From the NCBI GenBank assembly GCA_001749745.1, contig JWTM01000101.1:372001-436000 (forward strand): a DNA stretch of 64,000 bases. Reading direction: 5' to 3'. Below are positions 51,339-59,171 of this stretch, piece by piece; position 1 is the stretch's first letter, and each line of letters opens with the position of its first letter. A program made the translations under genes and the position numbers. The stretch comes from Candidatus Marispirochaeta associata. GTDB lineage: Bacteria > Spirochaetota > Spirochaetia > JC444 > Marispirochaetaceae. The notes beneath the pieces were generated by a model. That model ran no database searches. It was given only the letters and a program-made list of their open reading frames with translations, and had not been told where the DNA came from.

Positions 51339-52019
51339 ATGATCTGTAGGAATAATATAATCAAGCTTGTGAGCATCCTGCTGATGTTGGGTGTAACGGT
51401 GCTCACCGCCGGCGCCCAATCCACCGCGACGGTGCAGAGCGTCACCGGCAAGGTGGAGATACAGACCCCGGGCGGCGCCTGGCGAGGTTTGAGCAGCGGG
51501 GACGAGGTCGCTATCGGTTCGAGAATATCGACCGGCTTCAGATCCTCGGCGGTGCTCGAGATCGGCTCGGCTACCTTAGAGGTCGATCAGCTCACTCGCA
51601 TGACCTTAGAGGAGCTCGCCGAGCGGGAAGGGACGGTTAAAACCGAACTCTTCTTACGGGTCGGCCGGGTCAAGGCCGAGGTGACCCAGCGCCAGGGGCT
51701 GCAGCAGGATTTCCGCCTGCGAAGTCCCGTCTCGACCGCGGCGGTGCGGGGCACCAGCTTCGAATACGACGGGATCAACTTGAAGGTGCTGGAAGGCCTG
51801 GTCGCCCTGGCTAACGCCTACGGCCAGAGCGTTTCGGTCGCCGGCGGCGAGGTGGTGGTAGCCGAGGAGGGTGAACTACCGCCTGAGGGGCTGGCGGCGT
51901 TGGAGGCCTTGTTCGCGGTTGATACCAGCGCCTCGCAGATCGATGAGATTATCGACTCGCTGCCGGCGCCGGAGACGCTGACGACGGGGAGTGTGACTCT
52001 GAACTGGGATATATTTTAA
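51339..52019 (+). CDS. Periplasmic FecR-domain protein, copy 2
   Basis: 226 residues. Identical to copy 1 through the FecR domain and most of the tail. From the codon at 51909 on there are about nine base changes in 90, almost all silent. The end then differs: TLNWDIF here against TITYEPYQIIIPQ in copy 1. A Shine-Dalgarno for the next lipoprotein (AAAAGGAGG) follows the stop immediately. Confidence 0.88.
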   Translation: MICRNNIIKLVSILLMLGVTVLTAGAQSTATVQSVTGKVEIQTPGGAWRGLSSGDEVAIGSRISTGFRSSAVLEIGSATLEVDQLTRMTLEELAEREGTVKTELFLRVGRVKAEVTQRQGLQQDFRLRSPVSTAAVRGTSFEYDGINLKVLEGLVALANAYGQSVSVAGGEVVVAEEGELPPEGLAALEALFAVDTSASQIDEIIDSLPAPETLTTGSVTLNWDIF

Positions 52020-52032
52020 AAGGAGGTTTAGA

Positions 52033-52533
52033 GTGAAACTTATAAACAATGCGATACTACCGTTACTTGGGATAATTCTTTTATTGTCCGGATGCTATGT
52101 AGATGTAGATCCTTCATCTGAAGAAATGAATCCATATGTATTGGACCTGCAGAGCCAAGCATTAGTCGGCTATCTTGGTGACGGCGATTATCTTCGAGCA
52201 CGTGTATATGACGAGGCCGATATGGATTCTATGCTGGCCGACTTGACTATTGACTATGCACCTGGAGAAAATATCTTTTACACCTTTGGCGGACTATTAC
52301 CAGACATAGGCACGCAGGCGTTTTATCTTGCACCAGCATATAGTTCACCGAATTTCGGTATTGCCGTTGTCGTCGACTTAGCACCTGCACGACGTTATCG
52401 ATTGTTAATTGAACGTGTAATCTGGCAGGGATATCAAACCGTGAATGCCGCTGGGGTTACAGATGCATTCGAAGTTGCAGCTGGAGAGAATGTTGTTTTG
52501 AACATCACTTTGACTCCCACCTTTATATGCTAG
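52033..52533 (+). CDS. Lipoprotein of the FecR module, variant 2
   Basis: 166 residues beginning with GTG at 52033, with AAAAGGAGGTTTAGA upstream. The lipoprotein signal is LPLLGIILLLSGC. The mature part (VLDLQSQALVGYLGDGDYLR; AVVVDLAPARRYRLLIERV) is homologous to variant 1 but strongly diverged, in sharp contrast to the identical genes upstream. It is AT-rich. It may be the variable, exposed part of the module. Confidence 0.75.
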   Translation: MKLINNAILPLLGIILLLSGCYVDVDPSSEEMNPYVLDLQSQALVGYLGDGDYLRARVYDEADMDSMLADLTIDYAPGENIFYTFGGLLPDIGTQAFYLAPAYSSPNFGIAVVVDLAPARRYRLLIERVIWQGYQTVNAAGVTDAFEVAAGENVVLNITLTPTFIC

Positions 52534-52548
52534 AATTACATATTGTAG

Positions 52549-53955
52549 GTGCTTAGTAGTATTGATCGAATAGTAGTCCCCACGTCTCAGCGCCCGGATC
52601 TTCTGAATCGGGCGCTCTTTTCTTTCCAAGACAGCAGAGAGAAAACGAATAGTTTTCCTCCACTCTTGATTCTTGATGATTCCCCTGCAACTGAAATGGC
52701 GGAAAAGAATCGTTCGGTAGTAGAATCGATTCGAAGATCCAGTAATATGCCAATACGTTACTGTGGTCCGGATTATCGGAAGAAATTCCTTTTTAAGTTA
52801 ATTGAGGATTCAAAACAAGAAAGCAGTTCAATACAGTTTACACAAAGTGCATCATTTTTCACTGATAATGCAGCCTTTTCGGGAGGTATCCGCAATCTTG
52901 CGCTACTCTTGACTGCGGGGCAAACAGTACTCAGCTTCGATGATGATGTGTTACATAATTATAGAAAAATTTCTAGTAGGTATTCGAAGAGAGCAAATCC
53001 TGACGATCATCCGGTTTTTCTCTGTTTCGGAACTCGTAAGCAGCTTCTGAAAAGTACTATTCCGATAGATACTCACATTACAGATTTTTCGGCTCTACTT
53101 CATCTGCAAACGAATATGAATGACCAACACTTATCAAGGCCTAAGATTGGTATGGCAGGTGTTTACGGAGATAAATGGTTTACTAATCCGTATGCTTTAC
53201 TATCTGTAAGCAAGGAGTACCGTAGCAAGGTGTGGCCCAGATTTCAAGCCTTTTCCATGGCTAGAACAGAACCTCATGTTCTACTCCTGTCCCCAGAAGT
53301 ATCCTACAGCGAATCGCCATTTTTTGTATCAACCTGTTTTTTATATAATGCCAATGAGATCCTTCCACCATTTCTGCCTGGGATTCGAGCTTCCGACAGT
53401 ATTTGGGCATGGATGATACGGCTGATGTACCCTAATTCTCCGATAATGCATTTACCAATCGCTATAGAGCATTCAACTGATGGTAGAAATACTTTTGCTG
53501 AAAATGATTTTAAGAATATCAGATTCAGTATGGCCGAATTACTTAATCTCCTATTGGAATATTCTGCAATAGGAATTCCAGCGCTTTCCCCACGAGAGGT
53601 ATTGATAGCACTGGGAGAAAAAATAATTATAATTTCCAAGCTATCTCCAAATGCTCTTCGGGAACTCTGTTCGGAACTAGTATTTGTCGCTATCGCCAAA
53701 CGTATCAAAGAATACAATCATCAAATAGAGATGTCCGGGGGACGACCTAAGCCTTGGAACCGAGCTGTATCTGATCATATTGAGCTATTGAAACATCTAA
53801 GTGGTCAAAAAAAAATTTGGTGTCCTAAAGAGCTCAATAATACACCCAGAGGAAAAAGGATCGTTCAACTCAAAGATTATCTCTTCAATACAGGCTGCAT
53901 GCTGCTTGATTGGTCCGGTCTTTGGACTTCTGCAATGAGTATGGAGATCCGGTAG
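52549..53955 (+). CDS. Glycosyltransferase-like protein (GT-A type), AT-rich gene
   Basis: 468 residues from a GTG at 52549 with a weak Shine-Dalgarno; the exact start is uncertain. The N-terminus IVVPTSQRPDLLNRALFSF resembles GT2-type sugar transferases, and LLILDDS plus QTVLSFDDDVLHNY give the Asp-rich metal/nucleotide motif. A conserved second half (KWFTNPYALL, PPFLPGIRASDSIWAWMI, MHLPIAIEHS) aligns motif by motif with the next protein. There is no signal peptide, so it is cytoplasmic. The gene is AT-rich and uses TTA, ATA and AGA codons unlike the surroundings, a sign of acquisition. The acceptor is unknown; the upstream lipoprotein is one candidate. Confidence 0.65.
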   Translation: MLSSIDRIVVPTSQRPDLLNRALFSFQDSREKTNSFPPLLILDDSPATEMAEKNRSVVESIRRSSNMPIRYCGPDYRKKFLFKLIEDSKQESSSIQFTQSASFFTDNAAFSGGIRNLALLLTAGQTVLSFDDDVLHNYRKISSRYSKRANPDDHPVFLCFGTRKQLLKSTIPIDTHITDFSALLHLQTNMNDQHLSRPKIGMAGVYGDKWFTNPYALLSVSKEYRSKVWPRFQAFSMARTEPHVLLLSPEVSYSESPFFVSTCFLYNANEILPPFLPGIRASDSIWAWMIRLMYPNSPIMHLPIAIEHSTDGRNTFAENDFKNIRFSMAELLNLLLEYSAIGIPALSPREVLIALGEKIIIISKLSPNALRELCSELVFVAIAKRIKEYNHQIEMSGGRPKPWNRAVSDHIELLKHLSGQKKIWCPKELNNTPRGKRIVQLKDYLFNTGCMLLDWSGLWTSAMSMEIR

Positions 53956-53960
53956 CGCAT

Positions 53961-55727
53961 ATGAGCAAAATGAATGATCTCTATTATCCTGCCGATTTTA
54001 TTGTTACTGATATAGGCAGCGGTTCTGCACTAATTAGAAACAGGAACAACGGAAGAATTACTGAAATGTCTGTGGCTGAATATAGGCTGTTTGCGGAGCT
54101 ACAGGGTGCACTATCCATCGACGAGCATTTATGGCGTTTACTTCCTCGTAATATATACGGATTAAGCGATGACCGATTGAAGATGTTAATAGGGCGCTGG
54201 AAGAAACTCGACCTTCTTCGCCACTCTACGTTGCTTGGCGTAAAGAAGGGAAGGCAGAACAGTAACAAAGAAAGAATCTGTGCTGCAGTTTTCACCTCCG
54301 ACAGAAGTGAAATGTTAAGTAAATGGCTTCGGGTACGATGTAATCACCGGCATTATTTTGATAGATCCATTCCTCTGATAATAATGGATGACAGTATCAG
54401 TGAGCAACATCTGAAAAAGAATAGAGCGCTCATAGAGTATTATCGAAAAGTTTATCCTGGGGAGGTCCACTATTTTGGCAATAATGAAAAAGAAGAATAT
54501 TGCGCCGGTTTGATAAGGAAATCGAGTAAAATCGGAATTGAGAGCGATATTATCCGATTTGCGTTATTCGGCCCAGCCGATACAAAGCAGGTAAATAAGG
54601 TGGGAGCAAATAGAAATTTCGCTCTCCTTGCCTGGACTGGTGAGAATATACTATTTAGTGACGATGATATCCACTATTCACTTTTTAAGCAGCCGTTTAA
54701 TACTAGTAGTAAATGTCGTCTTGCGCCAGCTGAATCCCTCTCAGTGGATTTCTACCCTTCTCTCGATGAATTATATAGCTCAATATGCAAGGAGCAAGAA
54801 TATAACTTGATAGAGAACATAGAATCCAATCTTGGTTTGAGTCTATCGAGAATTGTTGCCGATAGTGCTGACCTTGCTATGTTACCCTCGGCAATGGCGC
54901 GTAGGATTGAGATTGACGCGGCTCAGATCGGTGTCGTGTGCGCCGGACACTGCGGTGCCCGTTGGTTTAATAATCCAGATTTTATAATAGGAAATCGAGA
55001 ATCCTATAACGCACGAATTTATGATGATGAAGGAAAATATCGTGAGTCATTGAAGCACGGTTATAACTTTAGTGCATTCGATCAAGCCACTATAAGCGAT
55101 GGTAATTTTCTGCAATCAGGAACAATGGCTTTGTCGGGTATGTTAACGCCACCTCCTTTTTTTCCCATTGATAGAAACGAAGATCCAACATTCGGGATTC
55201 TACTGAGGCAAATATATCCGGACCAGTATGTTATGCATTTACCGGTGGCTTCTGAACATGATATTTCAGCCAAATCTACTATGCCAGAATTGAATCCGGA
55301 TATGGAAATTCCAAGCATTGGTAGATTTACACAGTTAATTGCTGCCGACCTAACCAATGGTATTATTGCCTTGAAAGCCGAGGAACGATTGAATGAGATA
55401 GGCCTAAAGTATGAGAAGATTGGAAAGCTCTCCGACAAACAGTTCGATGAGTATTTGACATCCCTCTATTGCAGATACGCACAAATTAGGATGGGATCCT
55501 TAGAGAGTCAGCTCTATCTCTATCAGTATCAACCTGTGTGGTGGGTAGAGGATGTAAGAAAGGTTATTTCTGCCTATGAATATAGCATCAGGAATCCCCT
55601 AAGGGATATTCCTGCTGGTTTCAAATCGTGGATGGAAATGTACGGCAGGGTATTGCGAGCATGGTATGAAATCATGCGGTGTGCGGTAAGTGTAAATGAT
55701 GAAACTATTAGGCGCGGTTTTCTCTAA
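53961..55727 (+). CDS. Glycosyltransferase-like protein with a PqqD/RRE-like N-terminal region, AT-rich
   Basis: About 588 residues from the ATG at 53961; the open frame extends 17 codons further into the previous gene. Residues ~1-95 (ADFIVTDIGSGSALIRNRNN, MSVAEYRLFAELQGALSIDE, LKMLIGRWKKLDLLRHS) have the shape of a PqqD/RRE winged-helix peptide-binding domain. The rest is paralogous to the preceding protein: LIIMDDS, GANRNFALLAW, NILFSDDDIHYS, RWFNNPDFII, FFPIDRNEDPTFG and MHLPVASEHD. The Asp-rich motif, NED and a final His fit a GT-A transferase active site. No signal peptide. The PqqD resemblance is by eye and needs a profile search. Confidence 0.6.
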   Translation: MSKMNDLYYPADFIVTDIGSGSALIRNRNNGRITEMSVAEYRLFAELQGALSIDEHLWRLLPRNIYGLSDDRLKMLIGRWKKLDLLRHSTLLGVKKGRQNSNKERICAAVFTSDRSEMLSKWLRVRCNHRHYFDRSIPLIIMDDSISEQHLKKNRALIEYYRKVYPGEVHYFGNNEKEEYCAGLIRKSSKIGIESDIIRFALFGPADTKQVNKVGANRNFALLAWTGENILFSDDDIHYSLFKQPFNTSSKCRLAPAESLSVDFYPSLDELYSSICKEQEYNLIENIESNLGLSLSRIVADSADLAMLPSAMARRIEIDAAQIGVVCAGHCGARWFNNPDFIIGNRESYNARIYDDEGKYRESLKHGYNFSAFDQATISDGNFLQSGTMALSGMLTPPPFFPIDRNEDPTFGILLRQIYPDQYVMHLPVASEHDISAKSTMPELNPDMEIPSIGRFTQLIAADLTNGIIALKAEERLNEIGLKYEKIGKLSDKQFDEYLTSLYCRYAQIRMGSLESQLYLYQYQPVWWVEDVRKVISAYEYSIRNPLRDIPAGFKSWMEMYGRVLRAWYEIMRCAVSVNDETIRRGFL

Positions 55728-55881
55728 ATTGATCTATATATGCTTACCCATAATTGAGCATAATCATATCTACTGGATGAATTATAGGCTGCGATCAATT
55801 GCTATTTCTATGGATGATCTCCCCCCTCAACCAATAGCCTTGACCAGATAATCACTAAAGTGCCATCCTTGCGCCACGGAT

Positions 55882-58131
55882 ATGGGCGCACGAAACAGTA
55901 AACCTAGTACTATCACACTAATAGCCGCCGCTATCAGCTTACTGCTTATCGCGGCGGTATTTATCTTCTTCCTGGTACTAAACCGCACCATACTACCGAA
56001 TCGAATCGAGGCCCAGCTACACGGCTTAGAGGAGCACTACGGTATCGTATCTGCCTTCGATAAGGTCCGCTACCGACCGTTCTCAACATTGAGAGTATCC
56101 GGCCTGGAGTTCGCTTTGGACGCCGATTCTTTTGCGTTCCCATTCTCCGTCGGCGGCCGGATTGAGCAGCTTCGTCTGCAAACGACCCTCAAGAGTGTGT
56201 TGGCCGGCGATCCGATTATAGAAGCGCTCACTATCAAGGATGTAACTATCCGGATATTCCCTGAAGCCGAACCTTCTCGGCCGGTTGCATCAGCTGAAAC
56301 AGTAAACTCTGGTTCGCCGAGTGTAGAAACGCTTCAGAAAGCACCGACTCGCCTGCCGAAGCTCCCTGCTATTGAGGACTATTTCGATCGTTATATCGTA
56401 CGGCTTGTGTCGCAGCCTCTTTTTCCGGAGCAGGGCCGAGTAGAGAATCTTACTGTTGTATATGAATATGGTGATGACCCGGCAGACGAGTTTGCCCTTA
56501 ATCTGACTTCGGTGGAGATGACCCACGCTCCGGATCAAGCGAACCTTACGGCTCTGGTCGCCGGGGAGCTAAGCGGGGCTATTGATCTCGATTATAGTCA
56601 GCCCCGATTGTCCGGGAGCCTCAAGGGGAAGGATTTTACTCTCTCCGAACTAGTCGCCGCTGCCGCCCCCCGCTATACGGATAATCTACTTAAAGGATTC
56701 GTTAGTTTCGATCTCGATTTTACCTCTCCCGTAAGAGGATTGGCGGAAATGAGCGGAGCCGTCGAATTAAGCGGCCTGAGTCTCTCCCACCGGGCCCTGG
56801 GTGAAACTCCCCTTAGCGATATCGATCTCGCCTACGATTTCGAACTTCTCTACGACAAGGACGTACCCCTCCCGCCGCCCCGCATCTTAGGCCGGGTGAC
56901 AGGCTCTAACCCGGCGGTGATCGCAGAGAAGCAGACGGTAACGGTGGACAAAGACGCTAGGGGAGAATTGAGGGTAAAGCGGGGTGAGTTTACCGTAAAT
57001 GGACTGCGGGCCGAGTTTCTTCCCGCTGTGCGAGGGCTCTTCATTGAGCAAGACGATGAACTTATGGTAAGTCCAAATCGTTTCGAGTTGCGGATAGCGC
57101 TCCCTCCCTCTCCGGTGCAGGCCCTTTTCTCGGCGTTACCGCTGGAGATCAGCGCACCCTTCGCCGGCATGGAACTCGACGGCACCGTCGCCTGGAACCT
57201 CGATCTCGAGGTACCCCTGGATAAGATCGCCGCCATGAACTGGACTACCGCCACTGAGCTACAGGATTTTTCTGTGGAGAAGCTTCCCGCTCGATTCAAT
57301 GTCTACCGCTTGAACGACTCCTTCAAGTACAAATTGGCTGCCGATTCGAAGGGACGGGGACGGTATGCAGAGATCCCGGCCGCCAGGGCGGTCTCTCTTG
57401 CGTGGAAGCAGGCCCATACCGAGAGGACCAACCGTCAGATAGAACGGGCGGACGCCTTCGATACCGCCGGCGCAGCCCAACCGGAGTTACTTGGTTCCGG
57501 AGGGACAGCACCCTTTGGCGAGATGGATTCGGGGTATATCGACTCCTCCTACCGCTATGTTCGTTTAGAGGATATCTCGCCCTGGGTGGTGAAGGCTGTG
57601 TTGACGGCGGAGGACGGGGATTTCTATTTTCACAGCGGTATTAACTGGTACAGTTTAAAGAACGCCATCGAGCGGAATATCTTGGCCGGTGAGATCGAGC
57701 TGGGAGCCAGTACCCTCTCCATGCAGCTGGTCAAGAATCTCTTTCTGACCCAGGATCGGGCCTTCTCCCGCAAGCTCTACGAGACGTTTCTGGTCTACCT
57801 GATGGAGCAGGATGCCCGTATCTCCAAGGAACGGATCCTTGAACTCTACCTCAATATCGTCGATTTCGGTCCCGATCTCTACGGCATCGACGCCGCCAGC
57901 CGCTACTACTTCGGCAAGGATTCCTCCCGGATTAGCGCTGGAGAGGCGGTCTGGTTGGCCAGCATCTTGCCCTCGCCCCGACGGTATCACGCCTACTACG
58001 CGGCAGGGGCGATTAGTCCCGGCTGGTTCGAGCATATGAAGAGCTATATGGATATTATGTTGGAGCGGGGCAGGATGAGTGAAGAGGAACATGCTCGGGC
58101 AGTGGTAGGCCCGCCGGTATTTAGCCCTTAA
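55882..58131 (+). CDS. AsmA-like region fused to a GT51 peptidoglycan glycosyltransferase
   Basis: 749 residues. One N-terminal membrane helix (TLIAAAISLLLIAAVFIFFL) is followed by about 500 periplasmic residues with AsmA/TamB-like strands (FSTLRVSGLEFALDADS, GVVSF-like repeats). The C-terminal 200 residues are GT51: the motif AVLTAEDGDFYFHSGINW holds the catalytic Glu, then GASTLSMQLVKNLFL, KERILELYLNIVDFG and YFGKDSSRISAGEAVWLA. It polymerises lipid II glycan strands like MtgA and has no transpeptidase domain. The large spacer is unusual for MtgA-type enzymes. Its 3' end overlaps the convergent 66-residue gene by 11 bases. Confidence 0.85.
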   Translation: MGARNSKPSTITLIAAAISLLLIAAVFIFFLVLNRTILPNRIEAQLHGLEEHYGIVSAFDKVRYRPFSTLRVSGLEFALDADSFAFPFSVGGRIEQLRLQTTLKSVLAGDPIIEALTIKDVTIRIFPEAEPSRPVASAETVNSGSPSVETLQKAPTRLPKLPAIEDYFDRYIVRLVSQPLFPEQGRVENLTVVYEYGDDPADEFALNLTSVEMTHAPDQANLTALVAGELSGAIDLDYSQPRLSGSLKGKDFTLSELVAAAAPRYTDNLLKGFVSFDLDFTSPVRGLAEMSGAVELSGLSLSHRALGETPLSDIDLAYDFELLYDKDVPLPPPRILGRVTGSNPAVIAEKQTVTVDKDARGELRVKRGEFTVNGLRAEFLPAVRGLFIEQDDELMVSPNRFELRIALPPSPVQALFSALPLEISAPFAGMELDGTVAWNLDLEVPLDKIAAMNWTTATELQDFSVEKLPARFNVYRLNDSFKYKLAADSKGRGRYAEIPAARAVSLAWKQAHTERTNRQIERADAFDTAGAAQPELLGSGGTAPFGEMDSGYIDSSYRYVRLEDISPWVVKAVLTAEDGDFYFHSGINWYSLKNAIERNILAGEIELGASTLSMQLVKNLFLTQDRAFSRKLYETFLVYLMEQDARISKERILELYLNIVDFGPDLYGIDAASRYYFGKDSSRISAGEAVWLASILPSPRRYHAYYAAGAISPGWFEHMKSYMDIMLERGRMSEEEHARAVVGPPVFSP

Positions 58132-58321
58132 AGGGATTGCGCTTTTTGGGAAGAATGTAATCGGTGCCCTTTACCTGATCCAGGCGCTTCTTGAAGGAGT
58201 TCATGGCCGTATCCAGCTCCTTCTTGACGATCTTATCCAGGTACTCGCTTTCTTGTTCTTGCGGCTTTTCCGAGGATTCTTTTGCTGCTTCTTCAGACTG
58301 CTGTTTCTCTTCGTCAGCCAT
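58121..58321 (-). CDS. Small charged protein, unknown function
   Basis: 66 residues from the ATG at 58321 (MADEEKQQSEEAAKE), chosen because composition changes there. The longer frame to 58432 runs through non-coding-looking sequence. An acidic Glu/Ser/Gln half is followed by a basic helical half (LDTAMNSFKKRLDQVKG) ending PKKRNPFKG. It may be a cytoplasmic regulator or ribosome-associated peptide, but no family is recognised. Its only close neighbour upstream is the tRNA gene. Confidence 0.5.
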   Translation of the reverse strand: MADEEKQQSEEAAKESSEKPQEQESEYLDKIVKKELDTAMNSFKKRLDQVKGTDYILPKKRNPFKG

Positions 58322-58352
58322 ACAATCCCTCGGACAGAATGTCCTATTAGTC

Positions 58353-58369
58353 TGGAGCTGATGGGAGTC
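58353..58369. repeat. 17-base copy of the tRNA-Ala 3' end
   Basis: TGGAGCTGATGGGAGTC is repeated exactly at 58538-58554, where it is the 3' end of the tRNA gene. The two copies are 185 bases apart in the same orientation. The rest of the tRNA is not present here. It could be a remnant of a second tRNA gene or of an integration event at the tRNA. Confidence 0.6.
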
Positions 58370-58501
58370 CTCTCCAGTCCTCGACTTCGTGTCTCGGCCT
58401 TCCGAGCCGCCGCGCTCACTGGCGCCCAGCATCCTGCCGGGCTTCCGGGCCTAATCGGCCCGCGTGCGCTTGTTTCGACTCCCACCTCTTCCCTTTTGCA
58501 C

Positions 58502-58531
58502 AAAAAGGTCCGCAAGGATGCGAACCTTTTT
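58502..58531 (-). terminator. Terminator of the tRNA-Ala gene
   Basis: AAAAAGGTTCGCA and TGCGGACCTTTTT form a 13-base stem with one weak pair and a four-base loop, seven bases after the tRNA 3' end on the minus strand. The A- and T-runs make it work in either direction. Confidence 0.85.
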
Positions 58532-58537
58532 GCGCAA

Positions 58538-58611
58538 TGGAGCTGATGGGAGTCGAACCCACGACCTGTTGATTGCGAACCAACCGCTCTAGCCAGCTGA
58601 GCTACAGCCCC
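58538..58611 (-). tRNA. tRNA-Ala, anticodon CGC
   Basis: 74 bases. The acceptor stem is GGGGCTG/CAGCTCC with the G3-U70 pair that identifies alanine tRNAs. The D arm is GCTCAGCTGGCTAGAGC. The anticodon stem is GTTGG/TCAAC with loop TTCGCAA, so the anticodon is CGC and reads GCG codons. The T arm is GTGGG-TTCGACT-CCCAT and the discriminator base is A. CCA is not encoded. It has its own promoter upstream and terminator downstream. Confidence 0.96.
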
Positions 58612-58624
58612 GAGATCGGCTATC

Positions 58625-58653
58625 AGTATAGCCTATCTCTTCTCCCTTGCCAA
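58625..58653 (-). promoter_or_regulatory. Promoter of the tRNA-Ala gene
   Basis: TTGGCA and TATACT are 17 bases apart on the minus strand. The predicted start is about seven bases before the mature tRNA 5' end, between tatA and the tRNA. Confidence 0.8.
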
Positions 58654-58672
58654 ATCTGTTTTTAGATTCGGT

Positions 58673-58849
58673 CTACTCCTTCTCGTCCTTCTTTTCCTTC
58701 TCCGCCGCCTCTTCAGCTCCCTCGGCCATGCCGTCCCGGAACTCCTTCTTGGCTTTACCCAAAGAGCGGGCAAACTTGGGGATGGCGGTAGCGCCGAAGA
58801 GCAGCACCACTACGCCGCCGACAACCAGGATCTCGGTAGAACCCATCAT
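58673..58849 (-). CDS. tatA: Twin-arginine translocase subunit TatA/E
   Basis: 58 residues: MMGSTEILVVGGVVVLLFGA then TAIPKFARSLGKAKKEFRDG and an acidic, Lys-rich tail. The short N-terminal membrane helix, the FGA-x-x-[IL]P hinge and the amphipathic helix define TatA/TatE. It forms the pore-like assembly that moves folded proteins across the inner membrane. The ATG at 58849 has GGAG eight bases upstream and overlaps the tatB stop. It is the last gene of the tatC-tatB-tatA set. Confidence 0.93.
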   Translation of the reverse strand: MMGSTEILVVGGVVVLLFGATAIPKFARSLGKAKKEFRDGMAEGAEEAAEKEKKDEKE

Positions 58850-59169
58850 ATCTCTTGCTCCTTCTCCGGCGCTTTCTCATCCTTAGCGTCCGGTGTTGAT
58901 TTTGTCTCTTTTTTAGTTAGGTCTTTATCAAAATTGGCGATCTCGGAGTTGAGTCGGGCGTTGATCGATCTGATCTCCTTCATCTCCTCTTCGATGCCGA
59001 TCTCTTTCTCGAGATTTCTGAATTCCCGCTTGGCCAGGGTGTAATAGTAGTAGACCTTGGCCCACAGTTTGCCGATCTTGCGGAAGATTGCCGGGAGCTC
59101 CTCGGGACGTACAAAAATGAGTAAGAGTACGCCGATCAAGAGCAGTTCCTGAAAGCCGATTCCGATCAT
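58846..59169 (-). CDS. tatB: Twin-arginine translocase subunit TatB
   Basis: 107 residues from the ATG at 59169, two bases after the tatC stop; the longer frame overlaps tatC and lacks the family start. MIGIGFQELLLIGVLLLIFV is the membrane helix, and RPEELPAIFRKIGKLWAKVY the hinge and amphipathic helix. A long coiled-coil-like charged tail follows. The length and the Glu in the helix (FQELLLI) fit TatB rather than TatA. It binds TatC and passes on substrate signal peptides. Confidence 0.88.
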   Translation of the reverse strand: MIGIGFQELLLIGVLLLIFVRPEELPAIFRKIGKLWAKVYYYYTLAKREFRNLEKEIGIEEEMKEIRSINARLNSEIANFDKDLTKKETKSTPDAKDEKAPEKEQEI

Positions 59170-59171
59170 AT

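Larger units (their letters stand above)
49527..51910 (+). repeat. Direct repeat unit, copy 2 (about 2.38 kb)
   Basis: This copy matches 46491-48874. It starts just after the lipoprotein 1 gene with the 10 bases that in copy 1 belong to the cyclase start, followed by the same promoter region. After 51910 scattered, mostly synonymous changes occur over the last 90 bases of FecR, and then the sequences are unrelated at base level. Confidence 0.95.

Noticed and set aside
46491..52019. Tandem repeat interpreted as a transposon
   Set aside because: There is no transposase, no terminal inverted repeat and no target-site duplication. The repeat carries ordinary exported-protein genes with their promoter.
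58370..58500. Second complete tRNA gene next to the 17-base repeat
   Set aside because: Only the 3' end matches. No anticodon or D arm can be folded in either direction.
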